Origin: DASQPR01 sp963727415
GTDB lineage: Bacteria > Actinomycetota > Actinomycetes > Mycobacteriales > Micromonosporaceae
Assembly (NCBI GenBank): GCA_963727415.1
Contig: CAVSGF010000003.1
Location: 930,001 to 994,000 of the forward strand
Direction of reading: 5' to 3'
DNA: 64,000 bases
Shown: one piece after another, positions 51,407-60,138 of the stretch
Layout of the letters: each line of letters starts with the position of its first letter
Numbering within the stretch: position 1 is the first letter of the stretch
Program-made: the position numbers and the translations under genes
The notes under the pieces: model-generated
Told to the model about the DNA's origin: nothing
Databases searched by the model: none
What the model saw: the letters and a program-made list of their open reading frames with translations, nothing else

Positions 51407-52537
51407 ATGACGGCCGATACCCGCGTGCAGCCGGACGCGACACCAGCCTCCGGCACGCCGACACCGGACCTGCCGATACCGGATATGGAGCAGATCGGGG
51501 CCTTCGCCGACCGGATCGCGATGACAATGACCGGCGCGGCTACCGGGGCGATGATCGCGGTCGGAGATCGCCTCGGCCTCTACGCCGCGCTCGCGCGATC
51601 CGGCCCGGTCACCCCGGCCGACCTCGCCGCGCTCACCGGCACCCATCAGCGTTACGTCGCGGAGTGGCTGGCCCAGCAGGCAGCCGCTGGGATCGTCGAG
51701 TACAACCCGGCGGCCTCGGTGTTCACCCTGCCGCCCGCGCACGCCGCCGTGCTCGCCAGCGACGACTCGCCGGCCGCCATGGCGGGCGTAGCGCCGCTGC
51801 TGATCGGAATGTACCGGGGAGTCGACCGGATGGTCTCGGCATTCCGTGACGGCACCGGCATCGACTGGGGCGAGCAGGATCCGGCCATCTTCGAATCCAC
51901 CGAACGCTTCTTCCGGGTCGGCTACCGCAACGGCTTGATCAGTGAATGGATCCCCAAGTTGGACGGGATCTCCGCCCGGCTCGCGCGCGGCGGGCGGGTT
52001 GCCGATATCGGCTGCGGGTACGGTGCCGCGCTGCTGCTGCTCGCCGCGGCGTATCCGGACGCCGAACTCGTCGGCTTCGACGCGCACGGGCCGTCGATCG
52101 ATGTCGCCCGAGAGCGGGCCGAGGAAGCCGGGGTCGCCGACCGGGTCCGGTTCGAGGTCGCCGACGCCTACACGTTCCCGCCCGGGCCGTACGACCTGGT
52201 GTGCTATTTCGCGACGCTGCACGACCTCGGCGACCCGGCCCGATCGGCCGCGCACGCACGGTCCAGCCTGGCGCCCGACGGGCTGGTCATGCTGGTGGAG
52301 CCGGCCGCCGCGAACGATCTGGCCACCAATCTCGCCGGAAACCCCGGCGCCGCCCTGAATTACGCGGCATCGACGTTCCTGTGCGCACCGAATGCGCTGG
52401 CCGATCACGGTGTGATGGCGCTTGGTGCCCAGGCCGGCGAGGCACGGCTGCGCCAGGTGCTCGGCGAGGCCGGGCTCGGCACCGTCCGGCGGGTCGCCGA
52501 GGACCGGATGAACATGGTGCTGGAGGCACGGCCGTAA
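51407..52537 (+). CDS. SAM-dependent methyltransferase
   Basis: 376 residues; AGAGGAG before the ATG fixes the start. The N-terminal 150 residues contain a winged-helix-like dimerisation domain (RSGPVTPADLAALTGTHQRY). The class I methyltransferase fold begins with VADIGCGYGAALLLLA (about 195-210), then ELVGFDAHGPSIDVA and FATLHDLGDP. Similar to small-molecule methyltransferases of the rhodoquinone or O-methyl type; the acceptor is unknown. Divergent from the SARP-like gene. Confidence 0.9.
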   Translation: MTADTRVQPDATPASGTPTPDLPIPDMEQIGAFADRIAMTMTGAATGAMIAVGDRLGLYAALARSGPVTPADLAALTGTHQRYVAEWLAQQAAAGIVEYNPAASVFTLPPAHAAVLASDDSPAAMAGVAPLLIGMYRGVDRMVSAFRDGTGIDWGEQDPAIFESTERFFRVGYRNGLISEWIPKLDGISARLARGGRVADIGCGYGAALLLLAAAYPDAELVGFDAHGPSIDVARERAEEAGVADRVRFEVADAYTFPPGPYDLVCYFATLHDLGDPARSAAHARSSLAPDGLVMLVEPAAANDLATNLAGNPGAALNYAASTFLCAPNALADHGVMALGAQAGEARLRQVLGEAGLGTVRRVAEDRMNMVLEARP

Positions 52538-52647
52538 CGGCTTGGCGGCATCCCGACTGAGGTGTTCGGCCGGCGCCGGCCCACGCTGATCATGGACCGT
52601 TCCGGTATCGGATGGGCAAGGAATCAGGAATCAGAAGGGTGGAAAAG

Positions 52648-52720
52648 CTCCCCCGCTTGGACTCGAACCAAGAACCTGCCGGTTAACAGCCGGCTGCTCT
52701 GCCAATTGAGCTACAGGGGA
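52648..52720 (-). tRNA. tRNA-Asn (GTT anticodon)
   Basis: 73-nt cloverleaf: acceptor TCCCCTG/CGGGGGA with one G-T pair, anticodon loop CTGTTAA, and T-arm TTGGTTCGAGTCCAA. The 3' CCA is not encoded. Confidence 0.96.
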
Positions 52721-53097
52721 CCGCAATTGCCTGCTCAGGACGGCTGCCATCGGTTGCCGTGCTGAGCGACGCGCACAAGAGTACATGACAACCCGGGGGT
52801 ACGCGCTACTGGGTATCTCGTGTCTCCTTGACCTCAGCCGGAGCGTCGCGATCGCGAATTCGCCTGGCCGTCGCCTCACTCCAGGCCGGTCATCGGCCAA
52901 CGCTCGCACGGCACCGCTGGGCCGCCGGCCATGCCGGGGGCTGAGGTCGCTGGCCGGGTCCGCCTTTTCGGTCCAGGATCGGGGTGACCGCTCTCCCACT
53001 TTCCAGGAACGACCGGACGTGCCAGGTCCGGCGCGGGAGGATTGAAATCGCTCGTCGATGGACACGAGGGTATAGAAGCCCCCGGAAGGAGTGCATT
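52721..53097. other. Gene-free interval before the YtxH-like gene
   Basis: 377 bp without a supportable coding frame. A GGGTAT box lies about 30 bp before the 53098 start but has no GTTT partner at the right distance. Confidence 0.5.
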
Positions 53098-53403
53098 ATG
53101 CGCGGCAAGTTGATGTTCGTGGCAGGCGCCGCCGTCGGTTTCGTGGTGGGCACGCGAGCGGGCCGGGAGCGGTACGAAGAGATGGCCAACGCGGCCCGGA
53201 AGATCCTCGCGAGCCCGACCGTCCAGGAAGCCGGCGGGGCAGCCAGGTCACAGGCTACGAAGCTGTACGGGACGGGCAAAGACGCCCTGTCGCACTCGAA
53301 GCTGGCCGACCGGGTTCGGGCCACCACCCACAACCTTCGCGCCAACGGCTCGGAGCCGATGAGCGAAGACGCTCGCCAGCACATGTCGTCGAACAGCTTC
53401 TAG
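53098..53403 (+). CDS. YtxH-like small membrane-associated protein
   Basis: 101 residues; AAGGAG before ATG. An N-terminal glycine-rich helix (LMFVAGAAVGFVVGTRAGRE) is followed by an amphipathic helical tail (YEEMANAARKILASP). This is the YtxH/general-stress pattern. Monocistronic; a long hairpin follows. Confidence 0.88.
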   Translation: MRGKLMFVAGAAVGFVVGTRAGRERYEEMANAARKILASPTVQEAGGAARSQATKLYGTGKDALSHSKLADRVRATTHNLRANGSEPMSEDARQHMSSNSF

Positions 53404-53480
53404 TGACCGCGGCGACGGCCGGCGGCGCGACGGCGCTCGTTCGCCAAGTCCGGCATCGGCGTAACGCCGCATGAAGCCGT

Positions 53481-53543
53481 GTGAAGACGGCGGCGGGCGG
53501 CCGGGGATGCCCCTCGGACCGCCCGCCGCCGCACCGTCTTCAC
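53481..53543. terminator. Long bidirectional hairpin terminator
   Basis: GTGAAGACGG (53481-53490) pairs with 53534-53543 and the next 10 bases pair with 53519-53528, with a 5-nt bulge and an 18-nt loop. It separates convergent genes. Confidence 0.85.
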
Positions 53544-53559
53544 GGCCTGGCTACGGCGC

Positions 53560-54378
53560 TCACTTCAACAGCAGCGCCGTCATCCGCCGGGACGCGACCG
53601 TCAGAGCCACGCCGGCCATCGCCGCGAGGAACGCGATGTGCCCCAAGACCGCCCAGTTGACGGTGCCCAGGGTGAAGTCGCGAACGATCACAACCCCGTG
53701 GTACAGCGGGGAGAATTCGACCACCCAGCGAAGCCATGGCGGCCTGAGCGCCGACAGTGGAGTGAACGTCGCCGAGAACAGGAACAGCGCCACCTGGATG
53801 GTCGCGATCAGGTCGAAGTCCTGCCACGACTTGAGGTAGGTCGACACCGCCATGCCGAGGCAGCCGAACGCGAACCCGATCAGCAGCGTCGCGACGAACG
53901 CGCCGAGGGCTCCGGGTACGTCGGTCAACCCGCCGACGACCATGATCCCCAGGAACGCGCCCGAGTACAGAGCACCGCGGGCCATTGCCCACCACAGTTC
54001 GCCCAGCGCGATCTCCATCGGGCGCACCGGCGTGGCCAGCACGGCGTCGTACTGCTTGGCGAACTTCATCTTGCCGAAGAAGTTGAACGTCGACTCGGAC
54101 AGCGCACCGGACATCGCCGACGAGGCCAGCATCGCCGGAGCGACGAACTGCGCGTACGACACGGTCCGGCCGCCACCGATCGGGACCCGGCCGAGCAGCG
54201 CGCCGACGCCGTATCCGATCGCCAGCAAGTACAGCACAGGTTCGAAGAAGCCGGATGCGATCAGCAGCCAGTAAGCCGACCGTAACGCGGTCACGTTGCG
54301 ACCGGTCACCGCCGCCGACCGCTTCGCCGACTGATCGATGCGGCCGAGCACGCCCGGACTGAAGGCGGACACCACCAT
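53560..54378 (-). CDS. ABC-2 permease subunit 2 (NodJ-like)
   Basis: 272 residues, six helices. Typical blocks: SAYWLLIASGFFEPVLYLLA, FVAPAMLASSAM, LATPVRPMEIALGELWW and FSPLYHGVVIVRDF. Third gene of an ATPase-permease-permease set; pairs with the gene 11 bp upstream to form the membrane part of an exporter for a drug, lipid or oligosaccharide. Confidence 0.93.
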   Translation of the reverse strand: MVVSAFSPGVLGRIDQSAKRSAAVTGRNVTALRSAYWLLIASGFFEPVLYLLAIGYGVGALLGRVPIGGGRTVSYAQFVAPAMLASSAMSGALSESTFNFFGKMKFAKQYDAVLATPVRPMEIALGELWWAMARGALYSGAFLGIMVVGGLTDVPGALGAFVATLLIGFAFGCLGMAVSTYLKSWQDFDLIATIQVALFLFSATFTPLSALRPPWLRWVVEFSPLYHGVVIVRDFTLGTVNWAVLGHIAFLAAMAGVALTVASRRMTALLLK

Positions 54379-54389
54379 GAGCTATCCCC

Positions 54390-55169
54390 CTAGTCCGAGA
54401 GCCGTCGACGGAACTGCCGCAGCGCCAGCCAGAGCCCGCAGGCCGCCCACAAGCCCAGGTAGGCCACGTGTACCAGGTTGTCGACCAGGTTGCCGTGATT
54501 GAGCGTGGTGGCGTTCCGGCACAGCTCGACTCCGTGGTACAGCGGCGAGGCGTACACGAGCGGGAGCAGCACCTTCGGCAGCGACGAGACCTCGAAGTAG
54601 ACGCCCGCGAACAGCGACATCGGGATGATCACGAATCGCTGCATGAAAGGGAAGTAGTTGGTGTTGTCGATCTTCGCCGCGAGCGCGTACATCGGGGCCG
54701 AGATGGCCAGCGCGATCAGTGCGCAGGTCGGGATGGTAAGCAGCCCCCACCATGACTGGATGCCACCGAACGCCGCGGTGACGGCGAGGAACACGCCCGT
54801 GGTGGTTACCGCCCGGAACAGCATGAACAGCATGTCGCCCCACAGGATGTCGCCAACTCTCAGCGGCGTGGCGATCTGGGCGAAGTAGGTCTTCATCCAG
54901 ATGAACTTGGCCGCCACCGGGAAGGTGGCCTCGCCGAACGCGACCTGCATCGCGGTGGAGGCGATCATTCCGGGGACGATGAAGGCCATGTACGGGATGG
55001 CGAGCTTGCCGGTTGAGTTGACCATGGTGCCGACGCTCAGGCCGAACCCGATGACGAACAGGATCGGCAGCACGAACGATGACAGCACGCTGCCCCGCCA
55101 CGTTCGCAGGTAACCGATGAAGTTGAACTCGAAGACCGACAGGGTCGGTGCCGGAATGACCGTCATCAC
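54390..55169 (-). CDS. ABC-2 permease subunit 1 (NodJ-like)
   Basis: 259 residues, six helices. RTWRGSVLSSFVLPILFVIGFG, YMAFIVPGMIASTAM, ATPLRVGDILWGD and YASPLYHGVELCR mirror subunit 2, implying an old duplication. Its ATG overlaps the ATPase stop by 4 bp. Confidence 0.93.
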   Translation of the reverse strand: MMTVIPAPTLSVFEFNFIGYLRTWRGSVLSSFVLPILFVIGFGLSVGTMVNSTGKLAIPYMAFIVPGMIASTAMQVAFGEATFPVAAKFIWMKTYFAQIATPLRVGDILWGDMLFMLFRAVTTTGVFLAVTAAFGGIQSWWGLLTIPTCALIALAISAPMYALAAKIDNTNYFPFMQRFVIIPMSLFAGVYFEVSSLPKVLLPLVYASPLYHGVELCRNATTLNHGNLVDNLVHVAYLGLWAACGLWLALRQFRRRLSD

Positions 55170-56128
55170 TCCACCAGCGTCCGGCCGGTCAGGTGCAGGA
55201 AGACGTCCTCCAGGGAACTACGGCGAACCAGCACGGCCGCCGGATGCAAGCCGCGCCCGGTCGCCTCGATCAGTGCCTGGTCACCGTCGTCGGCGTAGAC
55301 CAGGATCCGGTCCGGCAACACGTCCACCCGCTCGCCGATGCCGTCCAGCTTCTCGGCGTACGGCGATTGATCTTCGGCATTGAACCGCAGCTCCAGCACT
55401 TCACGGGTGGAGTAGTTCTCGATCAGCCCGCGTGGCGTGCCCTCAGCCACGATCTTGCCGGCGTCCATCACCACCAGCCGGTCGCACAGCTGCTCGGCCT
55501 CGTCCATGTAATGCGTGGTCAACACCAGGGTCACACCCTGCTTCTTGAGCCGGAACAGTCGCTCCCACACCAGGTGCCGGGCTTGCGGGTCGAGGCCCGT
55601 GGTGGGCTCGTCGAGCAGCACGATCTCGGGATCATTGATCAAGGCCCGGGCGATGGTGACCCGCCGCTTCATGCCGCCGGACAGCGGCTCGACCTTGGCG
55701 TTGGCCCGCTCGGTCAGCTGCACGAAGTCGAGCAGTTCGTCGGCCTTGGCCCGGGCCGCACGACGCCCGATGCCGAAATAGCGGGCGTAGACGGTGAGGT
55801 TCTGGCGCACGGTCAGCTCGGTGTCGAGCGTGTCCTGCTGCGGGCACACGCCGAGGCGGGCCCGGATGGCCACGCCATCGGCACGCGGGTCCATGCCGAG
55901 AATCTTGAGCGTGCCGTCGGTCGGGCGGGACACACAGCCGATCATGCGCATGGTTGAACTCTTGCCGGCGCCGTTCGGTCCGAGGAAGCCGAATGCCTCG
56001 CCGCGCTTGACGTCGACATCGATGCCGTCGACGGCGGTGAAGTCGCCGAACCGTTTGACCAGGGATCGGGCGTGGATGAGGGGTACATCGTCAGGCACGC
56101 AGGAGACCCTATCCCCGAGGTCTGACAT
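55166..56128 (-). CDS. ABC transporter ATPase (NodI/DrrA-like)
   Basis: 320 residues from ATG 56128; the longer frame to 56185 is less likely. Walker A GPNGAGKSSTM near 51, Q-loop PQQDTLD, signature LSGGMKRRVTIARAL near 148, Walker B IVLLDEPTTGLDPQ, H-loop TTHYMDEAEQL. The C-terminal 80 residues are the DrrA/NodI-type regulatory extension. It energises the two permeases encoded downstream. Confidence 0.95.
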   Translation of the reverse strand: MSDLGDRVSCVPDDVPLIHARSLVKRFGDFTAVDGIDVDVKRGEAFGFLGPNGAGKSSTMRMIGCVSRPTDGTLKILGMDPRADGVAIRARLGVCPQQDTLDTELTVRQNLTVYARYFGIGRRAARAKADELLDFVQLTERANAKVEPLSGGMKRRVTIARALINDPEIVLLDEPTTGLDPQARHLVWERLFRLKKQGVTLVLTTHYMDEAEQLCDRLVVMDAGKIVAEGTPRGLIENYSTREVLELRFNAEDQSPYAEKLDGIGERVDVLPDRILVYADDGDQALIEATGRGLHPAAVLVRRSSLEDVFLHLTGRTLVE

Positions 56129-56202
56129 GCCCCCACCGATTTTGCCGACCGGGTGATCATCACGATCCGCCGCCGGGCCCGGCATAGGCCGGTCGCGGCA
56201 GC

Positions 56203-56757
56203 TCAGTCGGGCTCGTTGATGGACTCCCGAGCCGACATGACCAGCTCGGCGGTGGTCGCGATCACACCCGGATCGGAGCCGTCCAGCCCGCCTTCATATC
56301 GGACAAACCAGAACAATCCATCCCGGCCGGACACGCGCCTGCCCACCACCCGGACCGCGCCACCGGCGAGCTTGTGCAGGGAGGTGTACGCGACCGAGGC
56401 GGTCACCCGTTCGCGGATCCGCTTCGGCAGGTTCCCCGGGTTGGCCAGCCGATAAGACTCCTCGGTGGTATCCACCGAAACCGAGATGTCCGAATCATCC
56501 AGCAGCGGGCGGGAGTCGGCCGCGACCAGCTTGAGCACGCCGTCTGCCCAGGTGGCCTTGTGAATCTCGTGCCATCCGAGGCGCTGGGCGGGACGCCCGG
56601 CCAGCGGCAGCCACAGGCCGCGGTTGGTCGCCACGATCACGCGCGGGGTGGCGTCGGCGCCACCGGCACTCTCGCCCAGCCGGCTCCAGGCAAGGATCCG
56701 CTCATCCCGCTCCAGCTTCGGGGTCAGTTCCCCGGGCAGCTTCTCGCGCCCGAACAT
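56203..56757 (-). CDS. Conserved protein downstream of dnaG
   Basis: 184 residues starting at ATG 56757. Beta-rich N-terminus with RDERILAWSR and VIVATNRGLWLPL, then WHEIHKATWADGVLKLV, and a helical C-terminus (YRLANPGNLPKRIRERVTASV). It resembles PH-like/YdjO-type hypothetical proteins found next to dnaG in actinobacteria. Its ATG lies one base after the dnaG stop, so the two genes are co-transcribed. Confidence 0.85.
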   Translation of the reverse strand: MFGREKLPGELTPKLERDERILAWSRLGESAGGADATPRVIVATNRGLWLPLAGRPAQRLGWHEIHKATWADGVLKLVAADSRPLLDDSDISVSVDTTEESYRLANPGNLPKRIRERVTASVAYTSLHKLAGGAVRVVGRRVSGRDGLFWFVRYEGGLDGSDPGVIATTAELVMSARESINEPD

Positions 56758-56758
56758 G

Positions 56759-58606
56759 TCACAGCCCCCCGACCGTCTGCTCGCGCAATGCCCGGGCATG
56801 CTGCTCGAGGGAGAACAGCTCACCAGCCAGCGTCAGGTACTCGTCTTTGCTGGTCACCGGATTGATCCGCTGCACCTTCGACTTAAGCTCGCTCAGCTGG
56901 CGGGTCACGTTCGACAGACGCAGCCGGGCCATGGTGATGGTGACGTACCGGGGCTCCAGCTCACCGGCCACCCGCAACGGTTCCACCGCCAGTTCGGTCA
57001 CCAGCGCGCCGGCGGCCAGGTCATCGCACGCCTCACGTACCCGTTCGATCCACACCGCACCCGCGACCGCGCTGCTGGCGCCGCCCGCCTCGGCGATCGC
57101 CGACCGGACCGCGATGTGGACCGGGCCCTGGAAGTCGCCGGGCTCGCTGGCGTCGAAGACCGGGCCGGCCATCACCGGTTCCTGGAGCGCCAGCTTCAAG
57201 GCCTCGCGTTCGACCATCAGAACCATGTCGCTGGGCGGCTCCGGACGACGGCGGCCCGGGGCGCCCGCCGGCACCGGCCCGCGGGTCGCGGCGGCGACGG
57301 CGCGATTCACCGGCTCTATGTCCATTCCGAGGTCACCGGCCAGCTTGCGGGCGTACTCGGGGCGTAGCGCCCGATCCTTGATCCTGGCGACCATGGGCGC
57401 GGCCTCGTGCAGCGCCGCGACCCGGCCCTCGGCCGTGTCCAGGTCGTACCGCTTGAGGACCGATCGAAGCGCGAACGCGATCAGCGGTTCCCGGCGCGCC
57501 ACCAGATCGCGTACGGCGGCGGCGCCCTTGGCGAGCCGCAACTCGCACGGGTCCATGTTGTCGGGGCTGACCGCGATATAGGTCTGCGCGACGAATTTCT
57601 GCTCGTCGTTGAAGGCGCGAAGCGCGGCCTTCTGCCCGGCCGCGTCGCCGTCGAAGGTGAAGATGATCTCGCCGGCGAAAGTGTCGGTGTCCATCAGCAG
57701 CCGCCGGAGCACGCCGATGTGGTCGGTGCCGAAAGCGGTGCCACAGGTCGCGACCGCCGTGGTAACGCCGGACAGGTGACACGCCATCACATCGGTGTAA
57801 CCCTCGACGATCACCGCCTTGCCCTGACGAGCGATCTCCCGTTTGGCATGATCGATTCCGTACAGCACATGCGACTTCTTGTAGAGCAGGGTCTCCGGCG
57901 TGTTCAGGTACTTGGGACCGTCGTCATCGTCGAAGAGCTTGCGGGCGCCGAACCCGATGACGTCACCGGCGAGGTCCCTGATCGGCCAGACCAGCCTCCG
58001 CCGGAACCGGTCGATCAGCCCGGACCGACCCTGTTTGGCCAGGCCCGCGTCGATCAGTTCGGAGGCGCTGAACCCGGCCTGGCGCAGGTGCTTCGCCAGC
58101 ACGTCCCAGCCCTCCGGGGCGAACCCGCAGCCGTAGGAGACCGCGTCCTCACGTTCGAATCCGCGCTGGCTCAGGAACTCCCGGGCGACTCGCGCGCCCG
58201 GGGTGGTGAGCTGTTCGGCGTAGAACCGGGAAGCCGCCAAGTTCGCCGCCACCAGACGCTGCTTGAGTCCCGGCGACGGCCGGTTCGAGGGCGGCCCGGA
58301 CTCGTCGTACCGCAGCTGGACCCCGGCTTTCGACGCCAGCTTCTCAATCGCCTCGACGAACGTCAGGTGGTCCAGTTCCATCACGAACCGGATGGCGTCG
58401 CCGCCGGCACCGCAACCATGGCAGAAATAGACGTTGCGCGCCGACGAGACGGTGAACGACGGGGTCTTCTCGTCGTGGAAGGGGCACAGGCCCTTGACGT
58501 TCCCGCCGCCGGCCGGGCGCAGCGTCAGGTGCTCGGAAATCACGTCCACGATGGAGGTTCGCTCGCGAACCAGCGCGATGTCCTCGTCGCGGATCTTGCC
58601 AGCCAC
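56759..58606 (-). CDS. dnaG: DNA primase DnaG
   Basis: 615 residues. Makes RNA primers for the replisome. N-terminal CHC2 zinc finger (KGLCPFHDEKTPSFT, YFCHGCGAGGDAIRF), RNA polymerase core (VSYGCGFAPEGWDVL, RRRLVWPIRDLAGDVIGFGA), TOPRIM with VIVEGYTDVMA and FTFDGDAAGQKA, and a C-terminal DnaB-interacting domain. Monocistronic 5' end; the small conserved gene follows. Confidence 0.97.
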   Translation of the reverse strand: MAGKIRDEDIALVRERTSIVDVISEHLTLRPAGGGNVKGLCPFHDEKTPSFTVSSARNVYFCHGCGAGGDAIRFVMELDHLTFVEAIEKLASKAGVQLRYDESGPPSNRPSPGLKQRLVAANLAASRFYAEQLTTPGARVAREFLSQRGFEREDAVSYGCGFAPEGWDVLAKHLRQAGFSASELIDAGLAKQGRSGLIDRFRRRLVWPIRDLAGDVIGFGARKLFDDDDGPKYLNTPETLLYKKSHVLYGIDHAKREIARQGKAVIVEGYTDVMACHLSGVTTAVATCGTAFGTDHIGVLRRLLMDTDTFAGEIIFTFDGDAAGQKAALRAFNDEQKFVAQTYIAVSPDNMDPCELRLAKGAAAVRDLVARREPLIAFALRSVLKRYDLDTAEGRVAALHEAAPMVARIKDRALRPEYARKLAGDLGMDIEPVNRAVAAATRGPVPAGAPGRRRPEPPSDMVLMVEREALKLALQEPVMAGPVFDASEPGDFQGPVHIAVRSAIAEAGGASSAVAGAVWIERVREACDDLAAGALVTELAVEPLRVAGELEPRYVTITMARLRLSNVTRQLSELKSKVQRINPVTSKDEYLTLAGELFSLEQHARALREQTVGGL

Positions 58607-58690
58607 GTGCCCTCCCGGATGCCCGCGTCAAACCTAGACCAAGCCGGTGGCCGGAGCGAAGTCACCGCTGTGCCGGAACGGCCGATCTCC

Positions 58691-58778
58691 CATGATCAAG
58701 TGCATGATCTTGAGCACTGGACGCGCCATAGCGACGTCGCATGCACAGGATCTTGCACGCGTTGCCGCACTCGATCAC
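58691..58778 (+). repeat. Dispersed palindromic repeat, copy 3
   Basis: Starts CATGATCAAGTGC, contains GATCTTGAGCACTGG and CGCGCCATAGCGACGTC, and ends GCACTCGATCAC. The core matches copy 1 read in reverse almost base for base. It lies between the divergent dnaG and MmcQ/YjbR genes. Confidence 0.85.
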
Positions 58779-58866
58779 GGCGCCGTGGCATGCCGCAGTG
58801 CGATCCGAGCGCAGTCCGGAGCGTGGGGCACGTGGCTGAGACACGGTTTGGCGTTACCGTCCGGGA

Positions 58867-59241
58867 GTGACGACCCTTCAGGCGGTACGCGAACTGGCCC
58901 TGTCCCTGCCCCGGACCACTGAGCATCTGATCCACGATCGCGTGAAGTTCCGGGTCGGCCCCATCGTGTACGTGGCCTTCTCGCGCGACGAGGCGACGAT
59001 GGGGTTCGGCTTCCCGAAGGTCGAACGCGACGCGCTGGTGGCCGCCGAACCGGACAAATTCTTCCTGCCCCGGCAGTCCGACATGCGCTTCAACTGGGTC
59101 TGCACGTGGCTCGAACGGATCGCCGATGAGGAGATGTACGAGCTGGTCGTCGATGCTTGGCGCATGACGGTGCCGAAACGGGTGTTCGCGCAACGGTTCC
59201 CCGCGGCCGTGGACCCGGACGGCGGCGGCTCGCAGCGGTGA
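58867..59241 (+). CDS. MmcQ/YjbR-family protein
   Basis: 124 residues from GTG. The MmcQ/YjbR (CyaY-like fold) pattern is visible: LALSLPRTTEHLIHDRVKFRVG, DEATMGFGFPKVERD, NWVCTWLERIADEEMYELVVDAW and a C-terminal VPKRVF. DNA-binding or double-wing proteins of unclear role. Alone on the strand. Confidence 0.9.
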   Translation: MTTLQAVRELALSLPRTTEHLIHDRVKFRVGPIVYVAFSRDEATMGFGFPKVERDALVAAEPDKFFLPRQSDMRFNWVCTWLERIADEEMYELVVDAWRMTVPKRVFAQRFPAAVDPDGGGSQR

Positions 59242-59294
59242 CTCTTTCCCGGCAGTGGCCACTATGGCCTGGCTCACAAATCCGTCCTCCCGGA

Positions 59295-59315
59295 ATTGAG
59301 TCAGCTCGACTCAAG
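59295..59315 (+). promoter_or_regulatory. HAIR operator (HspR site)
   Basis: ATTGAGT-N7-ACTCAAG, one base from the CTTGAGT-N7-ACTCAAG consensus of the HspR-associated inverted repeat. It lies 55 bp before the Hsp20 gene, implying repression by HspR and release by heat. No hspR gene is in the window. Confidence 0.9.
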
Positions 59316-59369
59316 TTTCATCTGTTGACGGCTTCTGAGGCCGGACACTGAGCGCCAAAGGGAGACATA

Positions 59370-59867
59370 ATGAGCAACATCACGCTGTGGACCCGCCGAG
59401 ACCCGTTTACCGAGTTCGACGCCATGATCCGCCGAGCATTCGGACCGGCCGCGTTCGTGCCGCGCGCCTCGACCTCGACCTCGACCGAACGTGCGTTCAC
59501 GCCGGCCGCCGAACTGGCCCGCGATGGCGACGACGCGGTGCTTCGCCTGGAACTTCCGGGGCTGGACGCCGAGAAGGACGTATCGGTCGAAATCGCCGAT
59601 CATCGCCTGGTGGTCAGCGGTGAGCGCCGCGACGAGCGCTCCGCCGATGGCGAGCACGAGCGCATGCGCGAGGTTCGCTACGGCTCGTTCCGCCGCTCGT
59701 TCGCGCTGCCCGCGCACGTCACCGCCGATTCGATTACCGCGTCGTACGACGCCGGGGTGCTGACCGTGACCGTCGCCGGTGCTTACGCCGCCAACCCGGC
59801 GCGGCGCATCACGATCACCCCGGGGCGTGGTTCCAGCAAGGCCGAGACGGCGACCATCGAGTCGTAA
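59370..59867 (+). CDS. Hsp20/alpha-crystallin small heat shock protein
   Basis: 165 residues with AGGGAG before the ATG. The N-terminus WTRRDPFTEFDAMIRRAFG is typical. The alpha-crystallin domain spans about 45-140 (AELARDGDDAVLRLELPGLD, LVVSGERRDE, YGSFRRSFALPAHV, YDAGVLTVTVAG), and the C-terminal IXI-type RRITITPG follows. ATP-independent holdase. Directly controlled by the upstream HAIR operator. Confidence 0.95.
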   Translation: MSNITLWTRRDPFTEFDAMIRRAFGPAAFVPRASTSTSTERAFTPAAELARDGDDAVLRLELPGLDAEKDVSVEIADHRLVVSGERRDERSADGEHERMREVRYGSFRRSFALPAHVTADSITASYDAGVLTVTVAGAYAANPARRITITPGRGSSKAETATIES

Positions 59868-59889
59868 CGTCCGGCGGCACCGTCAACTC

Positions 59890-60041
59890 GACGGCGCGGG
59901 TCCATCTCGGGACGGCGCGGGTCCATCTGGGCTCGCGCCGTCGTCGCGATATGCGGCCGCGCGGCTCCCGCACCACCCAGCTCACTGCACACGGCCCACG
60001 GCCCACGGCCCACGGCACCCGCACCCGCACCCGGCACACAC
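59890..60041 (+). repeat. Direct and simple tandem repeats after the Hsp20 gene
   Basis: An 18-bp direct repeat (59890-59907 and 59911-59928) is followed by short tandem CACGGCC units (about 59989-60016) and CACCCG units (about 60017-60034). Nothing codes here. The block leads straight into repeat copy 4. Confidence 0.75.
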
Positions 60042-60138
60042 CATGATCAAGTGCACAATCTTGAGCACCAGCGCCGCCCTGGCGACCCCAGACGCACTCG
60101 TTAGTGCACTCGATCACGGGAAAGCGCACTCGATCACG
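60042..60138 (+). repeat. Dispersed palindromic repeat, copy 4
   Basis: Begins CATGATCAAGTGC, contains AATCTTGAGCACCAG and CTGGCGACC, and ends GCACTCGATCAC twice (to 60117 and 60138). The second tail contributes the stop codon of the minus-strand ECF gene, so the element appears to have inserted at, and partly replaced, a gene end. Confidence 0.85.
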
